The notes under the pieces are model-generated. The model had not been told where the DNA came from, did not search any database, and saw only the letters and a program-made list of their open reading frames with translations. Source: Mycobacterium avium subsp. avium (lineage in GTDB: Bacteria > Actinomycetota > Actinomycetes > Mycobacteriales > Mycobacteriaceae). Taken from it: DNA of 64,000 nt. The stretch lies in assembly GCF_009741445.1 (NCBI RefSeq), contig NZ_CP046507.1, positions 3,348,001 through 3,412,000 of the forward strand, given 5' to 3'. A program made the translations under genes and the position numbers. Below are positions 40,629-48,504 of this stretch, one piece after another (the first letter of the stretch is position 1; the number at the start of each line of letters is the position of its first letter).

Positions 40629-41578
40629 CCGGCCCGCCCCTCGCGGAATTCGGTGACCAGGGCGAGGAACCGCGCGACGGTCTCGGCGTCCGGGGCAGCG
40701 ACGGCGGCCGCCGCCTCGGCCACCCGCGGCGGCCGGGTGGTGCTGTAAATGATTGCGCGGCAACCGGTTGCGGTGGCCGACGCGGCGAGGATCAGCCGGG
40801 CGAGCGCACCGGGTGCCAGCGGGTCGAGCTGCAGGGCCCGGCGCCAACGTCCCGCCAGCTCGGGGTCGGCCCGCAGGGCCGCGGACAAGGCGGCGTGCGG
40901 CCGGCGCAGCACCGCGAACGCGAGATCGGCCGCGCGCGGGGCGGGGTCGAGCAGGTCGCTGCGCAGCTGGCTGATCCCGTGCGGGGCGAATGCGCGGGCG
41001 AAGTCGACCTCGAGCCCCTCGTCCTGGGAAACCCCCCAGCCGCGGATTTTGCCCTGCCCGCGGGCGCGCTCGAAGAATTCGCACAGTTGCGCGGCGGCGA
41101 CCGTGTCCTGGGGCCGGGGAGCATGGACGAAGAGAATGTCGACGTAATCGACCCCGAGGGCCGTCAGACTGCGATCCAGGCTGCGCGCCGCGCCGGCGGC
41201 GTCGTACACCCGGGCGGTCGCCGGGGGTTCCTGCTGCCGCTTGACGATGCGGCGCAGCGTGGGTGCCTTTTTCAGCAGTGCGCGCGCCGGCGCCTGGAAG
41301 CGGCCGAGCCGGCGAGCCGCGCCGCCGACGTCGATGCCGAACTTGGTGGCGATGGTGACGCTGTCCCGGTCGACGGTGCGCAGGAAGGCCCCGAGCTCCG
41401 CCTCCGCCCGCCCCAGCCCGTACATGGGTGCGGTGTCGAAATGGGTGATGCCGCTGTCGAGCGCGGCGCCGAGCACCGCCATCCGGTCCTTGCGCGACGG
41501 CGACTGCATCAGCGCGCCGCACCCGAAACCCATTGCGCTGACCGTCAATTGCCCTCCGGCGAGCTCAACCCGCCGCAA
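40625..41578 (-). CDS. Aldo/keto reductase
   Basis: 317 residues with the AKR barrel: GCGALM near the N-terminus, ITHFDTAPMYGLGRAE with the catalytic Asp and Tyr, TKFGIDV (Lys) and ILFVHAPRP (His), then GKIRGWGVSQ. The tetrad is complete, so it should be an active NADPH-dependent reductase. The TTG start overlaps the end of the upstream glycosyltransferase gene by 14 nt; no later start keeps the first strand. Part of the minus-strand run from the DUF4832 gene to the GMC gene. Confidence 0.87.
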   Translation of the reverse strand: MRRVELAGGQLTVSAMGFGCGALMQSPSRKDRMAVLGAALDSGITHFDTAPMYGLGRAEAELGAFLRTVDRDSVTIATKFGIDVGGAARRLGRFQAPARALLKKAPTLRRIVKRQQEPPATARVYDAAGAARSLDRSLTALGVDYVDILFVHAPRPQDTVAAAQLCEFFERARGQGKIRGWGVSQDEGLEVDFARAFAPHGISQLRSDLLDPAPRAADLAFAVLRRPHAALSAALRADPELAGRWRRALQLDPLAPGALARLILAASATATGCRAIIYSTTRPPRVAEAAAAVAAPDAETVARFLALVTEFREGRAG

Positions 41579-42578
41579 TGTCGCAGCCCTGGTAGATGCG
41601 GCGCAGCTCGGCGTCGATGACGCGCGGGCTGCGGGTGGCCGCGATGTGTTGTTGACCGCGTAACCCGTCCCGCTGCGCCAGCTCCGGGTCGCGCAGGTAC
41701 CGGCCGATCGCGTCGGCCAGCGCGGGCACGTCGTCGACCGGGACCAGCATGCCCGGGTCGGGGGCGATCTGCGCGGTCCCGCCGACCGGAGTCGCCACGA
41801 ACGGCCGCGCGCCGGCCAGCGCCTCGGTCAGGATCATCGGCATTCCCTCGGCGAACGACGGCAGCGCCACCACCCGGACCGAGCGGAGCAGCGCACGGAC
41901 CCGGTCGGGAGGTATCGGGCCCTCGACGGTCAGCCGCTCGGTGGCCGGCGGGATGTAGTCGTCGATGGGACCGATTATCCGGCAACGGCCTTCGATGCCC
42001 TCGGCGAGAAGCAGCCGCCAGGCAGCGACCAGCCGGTCCACCCCTTTGCGGCGCCCCACGGTGCCGGCGAACAGCACCACGGGCGGCGTCGAGCCGGCCC
42101 CGGGCGCCTCCTCGTCGACCACGATCGGGTTGGGCACCACGGCGGTGCGCACCGTGGGCGCCACCTCCAGCAGCGCGGCGCGCGCCTGCTCCGACAGCAG
42201 GATCACCTTGTCCGCATGCCGCAACATGGCGGCCACGAAGCGGGGGCGGCTCCGGGCGAACTCGGGAAAGTCGGAGCCGTGCAGGGTGACGATCACCCGA
42301 AACCCCTTGGCACTGGCCAATCTGATCAACGGTCCTTCGCGCAGCCAGGCGCCGCCGTTGGAGACGTGGAAGTGCACGATGGACCCGGCCGCTGACCGGG
42401 CCAGTGTGGTCCCCGCCCGCGCGGTGAGCCACAGGTTCTTGACCTGGTTGGGGCCGTTCCACGTCGACAGCACGCGAATCCGGTCGGCGCCGATGTTGTT
42501 GTCGTGGATGACCCGGATGACGGACTGCGTGCCGCCGATGCTGTACCTGTCGGGCCCTACGTGTGTCACCGCGATCAT
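41565..42578 (-). CDS. Glycosyltransferase, GT4 family
   Basis: 337-residue GT-B transferase. The acceptor half is marked by IVHFHVSNGGAWLREGPLIR and VIVTLHGSDFPEF. The donor half has LFAGTVGRRKGVDRLVAAW, PIPPDRVRALL and LPSFAEGMPMILTEALAGAR with the E-x7-E pair (EGMPMILTE). ATG start, 15 nt after the Wzy-like gene. Expected to extend the repeat unit. Confidence 0.9.
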   Translation of the reverse strand: MIAVTHVGPDRYSIGGTQSVIRVIHDNNIGADRIRVLSTWNGPNQVKNLWLTARAGTTLARSAAGSIVHFHVSNGGAWLREGPLIRLASAKGFRVIVTLHGSDFPEFARSRPRFVAAMLRHADKVILLSEQARAALLEVAPTVRTAVVPNPIVVDEEAPGAGSTPPVVLFAGTVGRRKGVDRLVAAWRLLLAEGIEGRCRIIGPIDDYIPPATERLTVEGPIPPDRVRALLRSVRVVALPSFAEGMPMILTEALAGARPFVATPVGGTAQIAPDPGMLVPVDDVPALADAIGRYLRDPELAQRDGLRGQQHIAATRSPRVIDAELRRIYQGCDIAAG

Positions 42579-42593
42579 CGTGGCCGACCCCGA

Positions 42594-44084
42594 CTAGCTG
42601 GAAGTGCCCACGCCGACAGGGGAATTGGAGATGGGGACGGGCGGAGCGCAGCGATCGTCGAGCTGCCTCTCCCGTCGGCGCAGGCCGGCGTAGCCCATCG
42701 CCGCCCCCAGCGCCATGCCCAATCCCAGGGCGTCCATCGGCATCTCCGGCAACGGCCACACCGCGGAGATCGCCAGCAGGCCCGCGGCCACCGCCGCCGC
42801 GATCTTGGCCGGCCCGGACGTACACCGCAGCGCCAGGATCACCGGCGTGAGCGCGAACAACACGAACGCGGCCATGCCCACCGCCCCGGCCTTGGCCAAC
42901 CACCACAGGTAGAAGTTGTGCGAATACGCCGGATAGAGGTATCGGTGGAATTCGTCGTCCCCGGTCGGCGGCTGGTACACGTAGCCCAGGCCGTGGCCGA
43001 AAAGCGGTGCGCTGGCGATGGTTTCCTTGAGAAGGTTGATCTCGCGCAGTCGTTCCAGCGCCGAATCGTCCACCGCGAGCGCGCTGGACGTCACCCCGCC
43101 CAGCACCCGCTGGTTGAATGCGACGTACTGGTCGGCGAGCCACGCCCCGGTCTTCGACCGCTGCAGCAAAAACAGCGACCCGGGCACCGTCACCGCGACC
43201 AGGGTCGCGCCGACCGTCGCGGCCACGATCGTCCGCCGCACCGCCGCCCAGCTCAGGCTGCCCAGCAGGGCCACCGCGGCCGCCACTCCCATGGAGATCA
43301 GCGTGTTACGGGAGAAGGACAGCAGCGAAATGCTCAGTGCCGGTGGGCCTAACGCCAGATACAGCCTGGGCCGCACCCTGCCGACGATGGGCGCGGCGAC
43401 GAGTGCGCTCAGCACCGCGGTGGCCGGCGTCTGGGTGGACAGAATGATGCGCATCGCCTGGCCGGCGCCCGTGGTGCCCTCCAGGCTCTCCGCCCGGCCC
43501 GCCAACCGGATGGAGTACAACGAACTCACGATCGCCATGCCCGCCGAAAACCACAGAATCGCGATCATCACCCGGATCGACCAGGTGACGTGACCGCTGT
43601 AGACGACGAACAACGCGAGCACGAAACCGAGGGCCATTTCCAGCATGGTGGTCGACTCGCGGGTCACCACCAGCGCGGAGTTTCCGACCAGGAACCCGGT
43701 GACTGTGGAACACACCGCGGTGACGGCCAGGATCCCGGGCAGCAGGAAATCGGAGGACCGCGGTTTGGCGGCCGGGATCAGATAGCAGATCGCCAGGAAG
43801 GCGGCCAGGTGGTAGGCGTAAATGGTCAGCGGGCCAAAGACTTTGCCGACGTGCAACCCTTCGGGCAGGGCCGCGAATGCCCCGAACAGCGTAACCCCAA
43901 CCATCCCTTCGGGTTTCACCCAATACACCACCACGCAGAACAACGCGGCGGTCAGCAGCACCCCCTCGGTGGTCCGGCGCACCGACAGCACCCCGAATAC
44001 GAAGCACCCGAACACGAACATCGCCAGCAGGGCGCCGTCCACTGCCAGGCGGTGCCGAGCCCGCAGGTACGGAATCGGAATCAC
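42594..44084 (-). CDS. O-antigen ligase/polymerase-like membrane protein (Wzy/WaaL)
   Basis: 496 residues with about 10-12 membrane segments (VDGALLAMFVFGCFVFGVLS is the first; GFVLALFVVYSGHVTW and AAVALLGSLSWAAV later). The large loop typical of the Wzy_C/O-antigen-ligase domain is in the C-terminal half (FGHGLGYVYQPP, YSHNFYLWWLAKAGAVGMAA, where the H-N-x-Y/W motif is diagnostic). Would polymerise the flipped repeat units or ligate them to an acceptor. The GTG start overlaps the chain-length gene stop (GTGA), linking polymerase and chain-length control. Confidence 0.88.
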   Translation of the reverse strand: MIPIPYLRARHRLAVDGALLAMFVFGCFVFGVLSVRRTTEGVLLTAALFCVVVYWVKPEGMVGVTLFGAFAALPEGLHVGKVFGPLTIYAYHLAAFLAICYLIPAAKPRSSDFLLPGILAVTAVCSTVTGFLVGNSALVVTRESTTMLEMALGFVLALFVVYSGHVTWSIRVMIAILWFSAGMAIVSSLYSIRLAGRAESLEGTTGAGQAMRIILSTQTPATAVLSALVAAPIVGRVRPRLYLALGPPALSISLLSFSRNTLISMGVAAAVALLGSLSWAAVRRTIVAATVGATLVAVTVPGSLFLLQRSKTGAWLADQYVAFNQRVLGGVTSSALAVDDSALERLREINLLKETIASAPLFGHGLGYVYQPPTGDDEFHRYLYPAYSHNFYLWWLAKAGAVGMAAFVLFALTPVILALRCTSGPAKIAAAVAAGLLAISAVWPLPEMPMDALGLGMALGAAMGYAGLRRRERQLDDRCAPPVPISNSPVGVGTSS

Positions 44085-45544
44085 GCCGGCCTGCTGACCT
44101 TCGACCGGTAGGCGCGGTCGGCGGCCCGGATGTGCAGCGACTGGCGGGCATCGGTCAGCACGGTGCCGACCACGTGTGCCCCGGCCGCGCGCAGCGCGGT
44201 CAACGCGTCCTGCAGTTCGTCGGCGGTGGTGCGCTTGGCCCGGACCACCAGCACCGTGGCCGGGACGGCGCCGGACAGCAGGCCGGTGTCGGCGGTGGCC
44301 AGCACCGGCGGCCCGTCGATCACGATCCGGTCGAAGCGCGAGGACAATTCCTGCACCACCCGGTCGACCACTTCCGGCAAATACGCACTGGGAGGCAGAC
44401 TTTCGCGGCGAGCCGACCGCGACGCCAAGATGAACAGCCGCGAAATCGGCGTCGGCTTCACGACTTCGGCCGCGGCGGCGGGGTTGGCCAGCGCGCTGGC
44501 GAGTCCCTCCCCCGATTCGACGCGCAGCAATCCGGCGATCACGTGCCGGCGGCTGTCGCCCTCGACGAGCAGTGCGTCCTCGCCCATCTCGGCAAGCGCG
44601 AGCGCCAGGTTCATCGCGGTGGTCGTCGTGCCTTCGCCGCCGAACGGCCCGGTCACCAGCACCTGGCGGGCGTCGGGGCCCATCGCCCTGAGCAGCCGGG
44701 TGCGCATGCCGCGCACCGCGTCGTCGAATGCGGTGTCGGTGCCGAACCGCGGTGTCCCGCCCCGCCGTCCGGGCAGCTCGGCCAAAGTGGGCAGGCCCGA
44801 AAGCTCTTCCAGCTTCGCGCGGGTGCGCACGGTGCGATCGCCGGCCTCGCGGGTCAACGCCACCGCGATGGCCAGCAGCAGACCGGCGATGAACCCGATC
44901 ACCATGTTCCTCAGCGGCACCGGCGAAACCGGGACGTTCGGCACCCGGGGCGGCTCGACCATGGTGGCCCGCGCGAGCGGCCACGGCTTGCCCGTCGGCC
45001 CCACCGCCGCCGGCGCTTCCGGCGGCTGGCCCGGCGCTGGTGTCGTTTCGGCCACCTCGGGTCGTGGCCCCGCGGTCGCCTGCGCGCCCACCGTGTTCGG
45101 GCCGGTATTCGGGGCGATCGTCGGCAGCAGCGCGCTGAACTGATTCGCCATGGCGCCCGCCAGCGCGGCGGCGCGCGCCGGGTCGGTGTCCTTGACGCTG
45201 ATGGTGAACATCACCGACTTCGGGGTGTATTTCACTTGGGTCTGGCTCAGCAGATCGTCGGCGCTCATCGGAAGCTGGAGCTGACGGATGGCCCGCTCGG
45301 CCACGATGTGCCCGCCGGCGATCTGGGCGTAGGACGACAGCCGTTCCTGTGCCGTTTCCGTGCCGCTGTACACCTCGTTGAGGTCGGTGGCACCGGAGAA
45401 CGAGATGAGTACCGTGGCCGACGACTGGTAGTGCTTGGTCTGCAGTGCCGTGACGAACGCGGCGCCGACGGTACACGCCAGCAGGGCGGTCAGGGCGAGT
45501 TTCCAGTGCGCGCCGAGAATCCGGACGAAGGTACGGAAATCCAT
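44081..45544 (-). CDS. Chain-length determinant/CpsD-like protein with altered Walker A
   Basis: 487-residue Wzz-CpsD fusion, which in capsule systems sets chain length. Membrane segments at about 15-34 and 213-230 bracket an outer Wzz domain with a Pro-rich stretch (150-210). The cytoplasmic part resembles bacterial tyrosine kinases: Walker A VTGPFGGEGTTTTAMN at 298-313, A' ALLVEGDSRR, Walker B FDRIVIDGPP. The Walker A Lys is replaced by Thr306, and the C-terminus has only one Tyr (RAYRSKVSRPA) where kinases carry a Tyr cluster. It may therefore bind nucleotide poorly and not phosphorylate itself. AAAGG lies 11 nt before the ATG. Confidence 0.87.
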   Translation of the reverse strand: MDFRTFVRILGAHWKLALTALLACTVGAAFVTALQTKHYQSSATVLISFSGATDLNEVYSGTETAQERLSSYAQIAGGHIVAERAIRQLQLPMSADDLLSQTQVKYTPKSVMFTISVKDTDPARAAALAGAMANQFSALLPTIAPNTGPNTVGAQATAGPRPEVAETTPAPGQPPEAPAAVGPTGKPWPLARATMVEPPRVPNVPVSPVPLRNMVIGFIAGLLLAIAVALTREAGDRTVRTRAKLEELSGLPTLAELPGRRGGTPRFGTDTAFDDAVRGMRTRLLRAMGPDARQVLVTGPFGGEGTTTTAMNLALALAEMGEDALLVEGDSRRHVIAGLLRVESGEGLASALANPAAAAEVVKPTPISRLFILASRSARRESLPPSAYLPEVVDRVVQELSSRFDRIVIDGPPVLATADTGLLSGAVPATVLVVRAKRTTADELQDALTALRAAGAHVVGTVLTDARQSLHIRAADRAYRSKVSRPA

Positions 45545-45568
45545 CGGCTAATAACCTTTCTAAAGCCT

Positions 45569-45685
45569 TCAGCGCGAAGCGAAGTCTTCGGCTTTCCGGT
45601 AGCGGCCGCGCTGCTCCTGCAGATTATGCAGCATCGTCAGGCGGGGTTTGGCGGAATCGGAAGTCCCGCTGCGCGGGTTCACCAC
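45569..45685 (-). CDS. Possible 38-codon small protein
   Basis: A short frame from GTG 45685 (GGAG just upstream) reading VVNPRSGTSDSAKPRLTM and ending RYRKAEDFASR. It fits the gap between the DUF4832 lipoprotein gene and the chain-length gene, on the same strand and 24 nt before the latter. The frame is part of a longer open frame antiphase to the lipoprotein gene, so it may be fortuitous. No family recognised. Confidence 0.3.
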   Translation of the reverse strand: MVNPRSGTSDSAKPRLTMLHNLQEQRGRYRKAEDFASR

Positions 45686-45726
45686 GGCTCCGGCGGCGTG
45701 TTCGGCCAGGTGGTGCGCCGCCGGGA

Positions 45727-47487
45727 TCAGGCGGTGGAGGCTTCGCGCGCCAGGTTCAGCGTGGCGAGCGGATAGCATCCGTTGCCGTCGCGTCCGTCGC
45801 GCGCCAGCCGCATGGGCGGGTAGTTCACCACGTGCTCGGCGCCCGGCTTGTGCTGTTGCCAACCGACCGCCGCGCACAACGTGTAGTGCCCCGGCGCCAC
45901 GCCCGCCAGGTCGATGTGAACGGTCTCGACAGACGACACCGGGGCGGGTTCCTTGCCCGCGCCGTCCGGTCCCGGCACCAGCGTTTTCAGCGTCACCCGC
46001 GCGGGCAGCGTGCGCACCACCGCCCCCGAGAAGTCGACCAGCCGGTAGCCGGGGACCCAGTTCTCGGTGGCGGCCGCGGAACCGTAATTGGTCCACGTGA
46101 CGTCCAATGTCGCCTTGCCGTCGGCCAACGATTGCGATCCCTGCCGCGCCTCGGCCGAATACCGGTAGCCGGCCACGACGTTGGCCTGCGCCCACAGCAG
46201 GTACAGCGCCGGGTCCATCGGGGTGCTCGCATCCACCGCCGGGAAGTTGAAGCTCGACGTCATCGACACGTGGTACTTCATGACGTCGCGCAGGCCCTTT
46301 TCGTAGTAGGACCGCGGATCGGTCCCGGCCGGCAGCTGGCACCATTCGGTGATCACCGGTGCCGCGGCCATCCGGTCGCGCAGCGCGCCGACCAGCGGGT
46401 CTTTGGTCTGCACGTAGTGCGAGCCGTCCCTTTCCGCCCAGGCCGGCAGCGGGTCCTGCACGCCCAGGCAGTCGGCGCGGATGCCGACCGGGGCGGACAG
46501 CCGCTTGGTGATGTCGTCGGCGATCAACTGGCGCACGATCTCCGGGTTGAGCGCCGTCGTCACCAATTGCGTGTGGGGAAAAGCCTTTACGGTCGCCTCG
46601 ACCAGCTGGCGAATGGAACCGGCGGTGATGTTCTGGTCCCGGAACTGGCTGAAATACCCCAGTTTCGCCACACTTTCGTCGGGCGCCGGACCCGGCGCGC
46701 CCAACGAGTCACGCAGATACGAGATGTGGTTCTCGCTGAAATCGCCGTAGCCGGAGAACTCGAACACGCTGAGCCGCTCGTCGCCGTCGTACCGGCGCCC
46801 CAACGCGGCCACCAGCTGCCCGAAGGCGTTGAGGTAGTTCTGGTCGTTCCAGTTCGGCACGACCTGCGTCACCCCGGGTGACCACCAATACCGTTGCGCA
46901 CCGGTGTAATTGGTGGCCGCCGGGCGCATCCAGTCGGGCATCGCGATGTTGGTGTTGTTCGGATAGACGGTGTCGCAACAGGAGTTGTAGGCGACCACCC
47001 GCAGGGTCAACCGCATGTTGCGGCTGGCCAGCTTCGCCAGCGCGTCGTCGATCACGCTGAAATCGAATTTGCGGTCGTCGGGAGTGTCGGGCGGCAGGCT
47101 GCTCGGATCGGTGGGCTGCAGCTGTCGCCACGGAACACGCAAACTGGCGTCCTGCGACGCCGGCCAGGCCGGGTAGCGACGCTGCGCCGGATTGCCTTGC
47201 GGGAAAAGCGGTTGCAACAGATCTTCGTACTGGCCGCGCAGCGGGTTCGGAACGTCCTGCACCGACAACGGGATGGCCGGGCTGACGATCAGCGAAAGCG
47301 GACCGAGATCGCCGCGCTGACCGCACCCGTCGAGCAGCAGCGCCAGGCACACTCCGACGACCAGAACGATCTTCCTCGTTCTCGCCGCCGCCGTGGCGCG
47401 GGCTGATCCGCGCCCGGCGGCGACGGTTCGCCCTGGTTGCGGAACGGCATCGGCGGGCATTGCTCGCCGAAACGCCGTCTCCATCAT
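45727..47487 (-). CDS. Lipoprotein with glycosidase-like DUF4874/DUF4832 domains (copy 1)
   Basis: 586-residue lipoprotein with a basic N-terminal region, membrane stretch and lipobox LLDGC (Cys near 55). The mature part begins SPAIPLSVQDVPNPLRGQYE, the NP-x-RG motif of DUF4874, followed by a TIM-barrel-like region (KFDFSVIDDALAKL; MRLTLRVVAYN; LSVFEFSGYGDFSENH). A DUF4832 beta-sandwich follows (TNYGSAAATENWVPGYRLVD). Proteins of this type occur in polysaccharide loci and look like glycoside hydrolases; a hydrolytic or chain-release role at the cell surface is inferred. Start ATG 47487 has GAGAGG upstream. Strongly similar to the gene at 50486-52153. Divergent from the FkbM gene. Confidence 0.8.
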   Translation of the reverse strand: MMETAFRRAMPADAVPQPGRTVAAGRGSARATAAARTRKIVLVVGVCLALLLDGCGQRGDLGPLSLIVSPAIPLSVQDVPNPLRGQYEDLLQPLFPQGNPAQRRYPAWPASQDASLRVPWRQLQPTDPSSLPPDTPDDRKFDFSVIDDALAKLASRNMRLTLRVVAYNSCCDTVYPNNTNIAMPDWMRPAATNYTGAQRYWWSPGVTQVVPNWNDQNYLNAFGQLVAALGRRYDGDERLSVFEFSGYGDFSENHISYLRDSLGAPGPAPDESVAKLGYFSQFRDQNITAGSIRQLVEATVKAFPHTQLVTTALNPEIVRQLIADDITKRLSAPVGIRADCLGVQDPLPAWAERDGSHYVQTKDPLVGALRDRMAAAPVITEWCQLPAGTDPRSYYEKGLRDVMKYHVSMTSSFNFPAVDASTPMDPALYLLWAQANVVAGYRYSAEARQGSQSLADGKATLDVTWTNYGSAAATENWVPGYRLVDFSGAVVRTLPARVTLKTLVPGPDGAGKEPAPVSSVETVHIDLAGVAPGHYTLCAAVGWQQHKPGAEHVVNYPPMRLARDGRDGNGCYPLATLNLAREASTA

Positions 47488-47696
47488 GGGGCTGCAACCT
47501 CTCTGGCGGCTCGCGGCCGGCGGCCGTCGCGGGTATTCATGCGTGGGATACCAAGGGTGACAACAGGGTAGCGCCCGCGCCCGCGGCGCATGCCCGATTC
47601 CGCCCGGCTCTCCGAAAGCTCGTCGTCGGCGCCCCGCCACCGCCGGGCGTCATTTAAGCTGGTGCTCCCCGGGAATCGGACAGGAGATCACCGCAG

Positions 47697-48491
47697 ATGG
47701 CGCTGGCACGCTCGGCCAAACGGTGGCTCGCGCCCGCGGCGAAGAGGCTCGCGCCGCGCCGGTTCTGGCGGCGCAAATTCCGCATTCTGGACCGGCTCGG
47801 CCGGTCCCGCCCGGACGTGCAGCTGGTGGCGTCGTTGTGCGACCCGCATCGGGTTTCGCTGGACATCGGCGCCGACCTCGGCGAGTTCACGATCGCGATG
47901 GCGGCGTCGTCACGCTCGGTGATCGCGTTCGAGCCCCGCCCGGCCCAGGCTCGCGATCTGGCGGCGATGTTCGACGCGGTCGGGGCCGCGGTCCGGGTCG
48001 AGGCCGTGGCGCTGTCGGATGAACCGGGAACGATCGCCATGCGGGTGGTCGAGTCGGAGCCGGGCCGCAGCACCATCGACACCGACAACAGCCTGGGCGA
48101 TTTGACCGGGGACCAGATCCGCGTCATCGACGTGCCGGTCAAGCGGCTCGACGACCTGAATCTCGACGACGTCGGCCTGGTCAAGATCGACGTCGAGGGC
48201 CACGAGCTGGCGGTATTGCACGGCGCCGCAGAGACGCTCGCGCGCAACCGGCCGGCGATCGTGGTGGAAGCCGAGGAGCGCCACCACCGCGGCGCCGTCG
48301 CCGGGATCACCCGACTGCTGACCGGTCTCGGCTACTCGGGCTACTTCGAGCTGGACGGCGCGCGGCGGCCGATCGCGGAGTTCGACCCGGCGGTGCACCA
48401 GGACCCGGCCAACGCCGGCAGCCGGCAGGACGGCTGGACCGGCCGGGGCCCGTACGTGAACAACTTCGTCTTCCTGCCGGACGAACGCTGA
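47697..48491 (+). CDS. FkbM-family methyltransferase
   Basis: 264-residue SAM-dependent O-methyltransferase. The SAM pocket is SLDIGADLGEFTIAMA, followed by VIAFEPRPAQARDL (acidic ribose ligand) and the FkbM signature VGLVKIDVEGHELAVLHGAA. FkbM enzymes often methylate sugar hydroxyls in glycolipids and capsules, which fits this location. AGGAGAT precedes the ATG. The gene stands between the two DUF4832 lipoprotein genes and converges on the GGDEF-EAL gene with 13 bp between stops. Confidence 0.9.
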   Translation: MALARSAKRWLAPAAKRLAPRRFWRRKFRILDRLGRSRPDVQLVASLCDPHRVSLDIGADLGEFTIAMAASSRSVIAFEPRPAQARDLAAMFDAVGAAVRVEAVALSDEPGTIAMRVVESEPGRSTIDTDNSLGDLTGDQIRVIDVPVKRLDDLNLDDVGLVKIDVEGHELAVLHGAAETLARNRPAIVVEAEERHHRGAVAGITRLLTGLGYSGYFELDGARRPIAEFDPAVHQDPANAGSRQDGWTGRGPYVNNFVFLPDER

Positions 48492-48504
48492 GCGGGTCGA
48501 GGGG

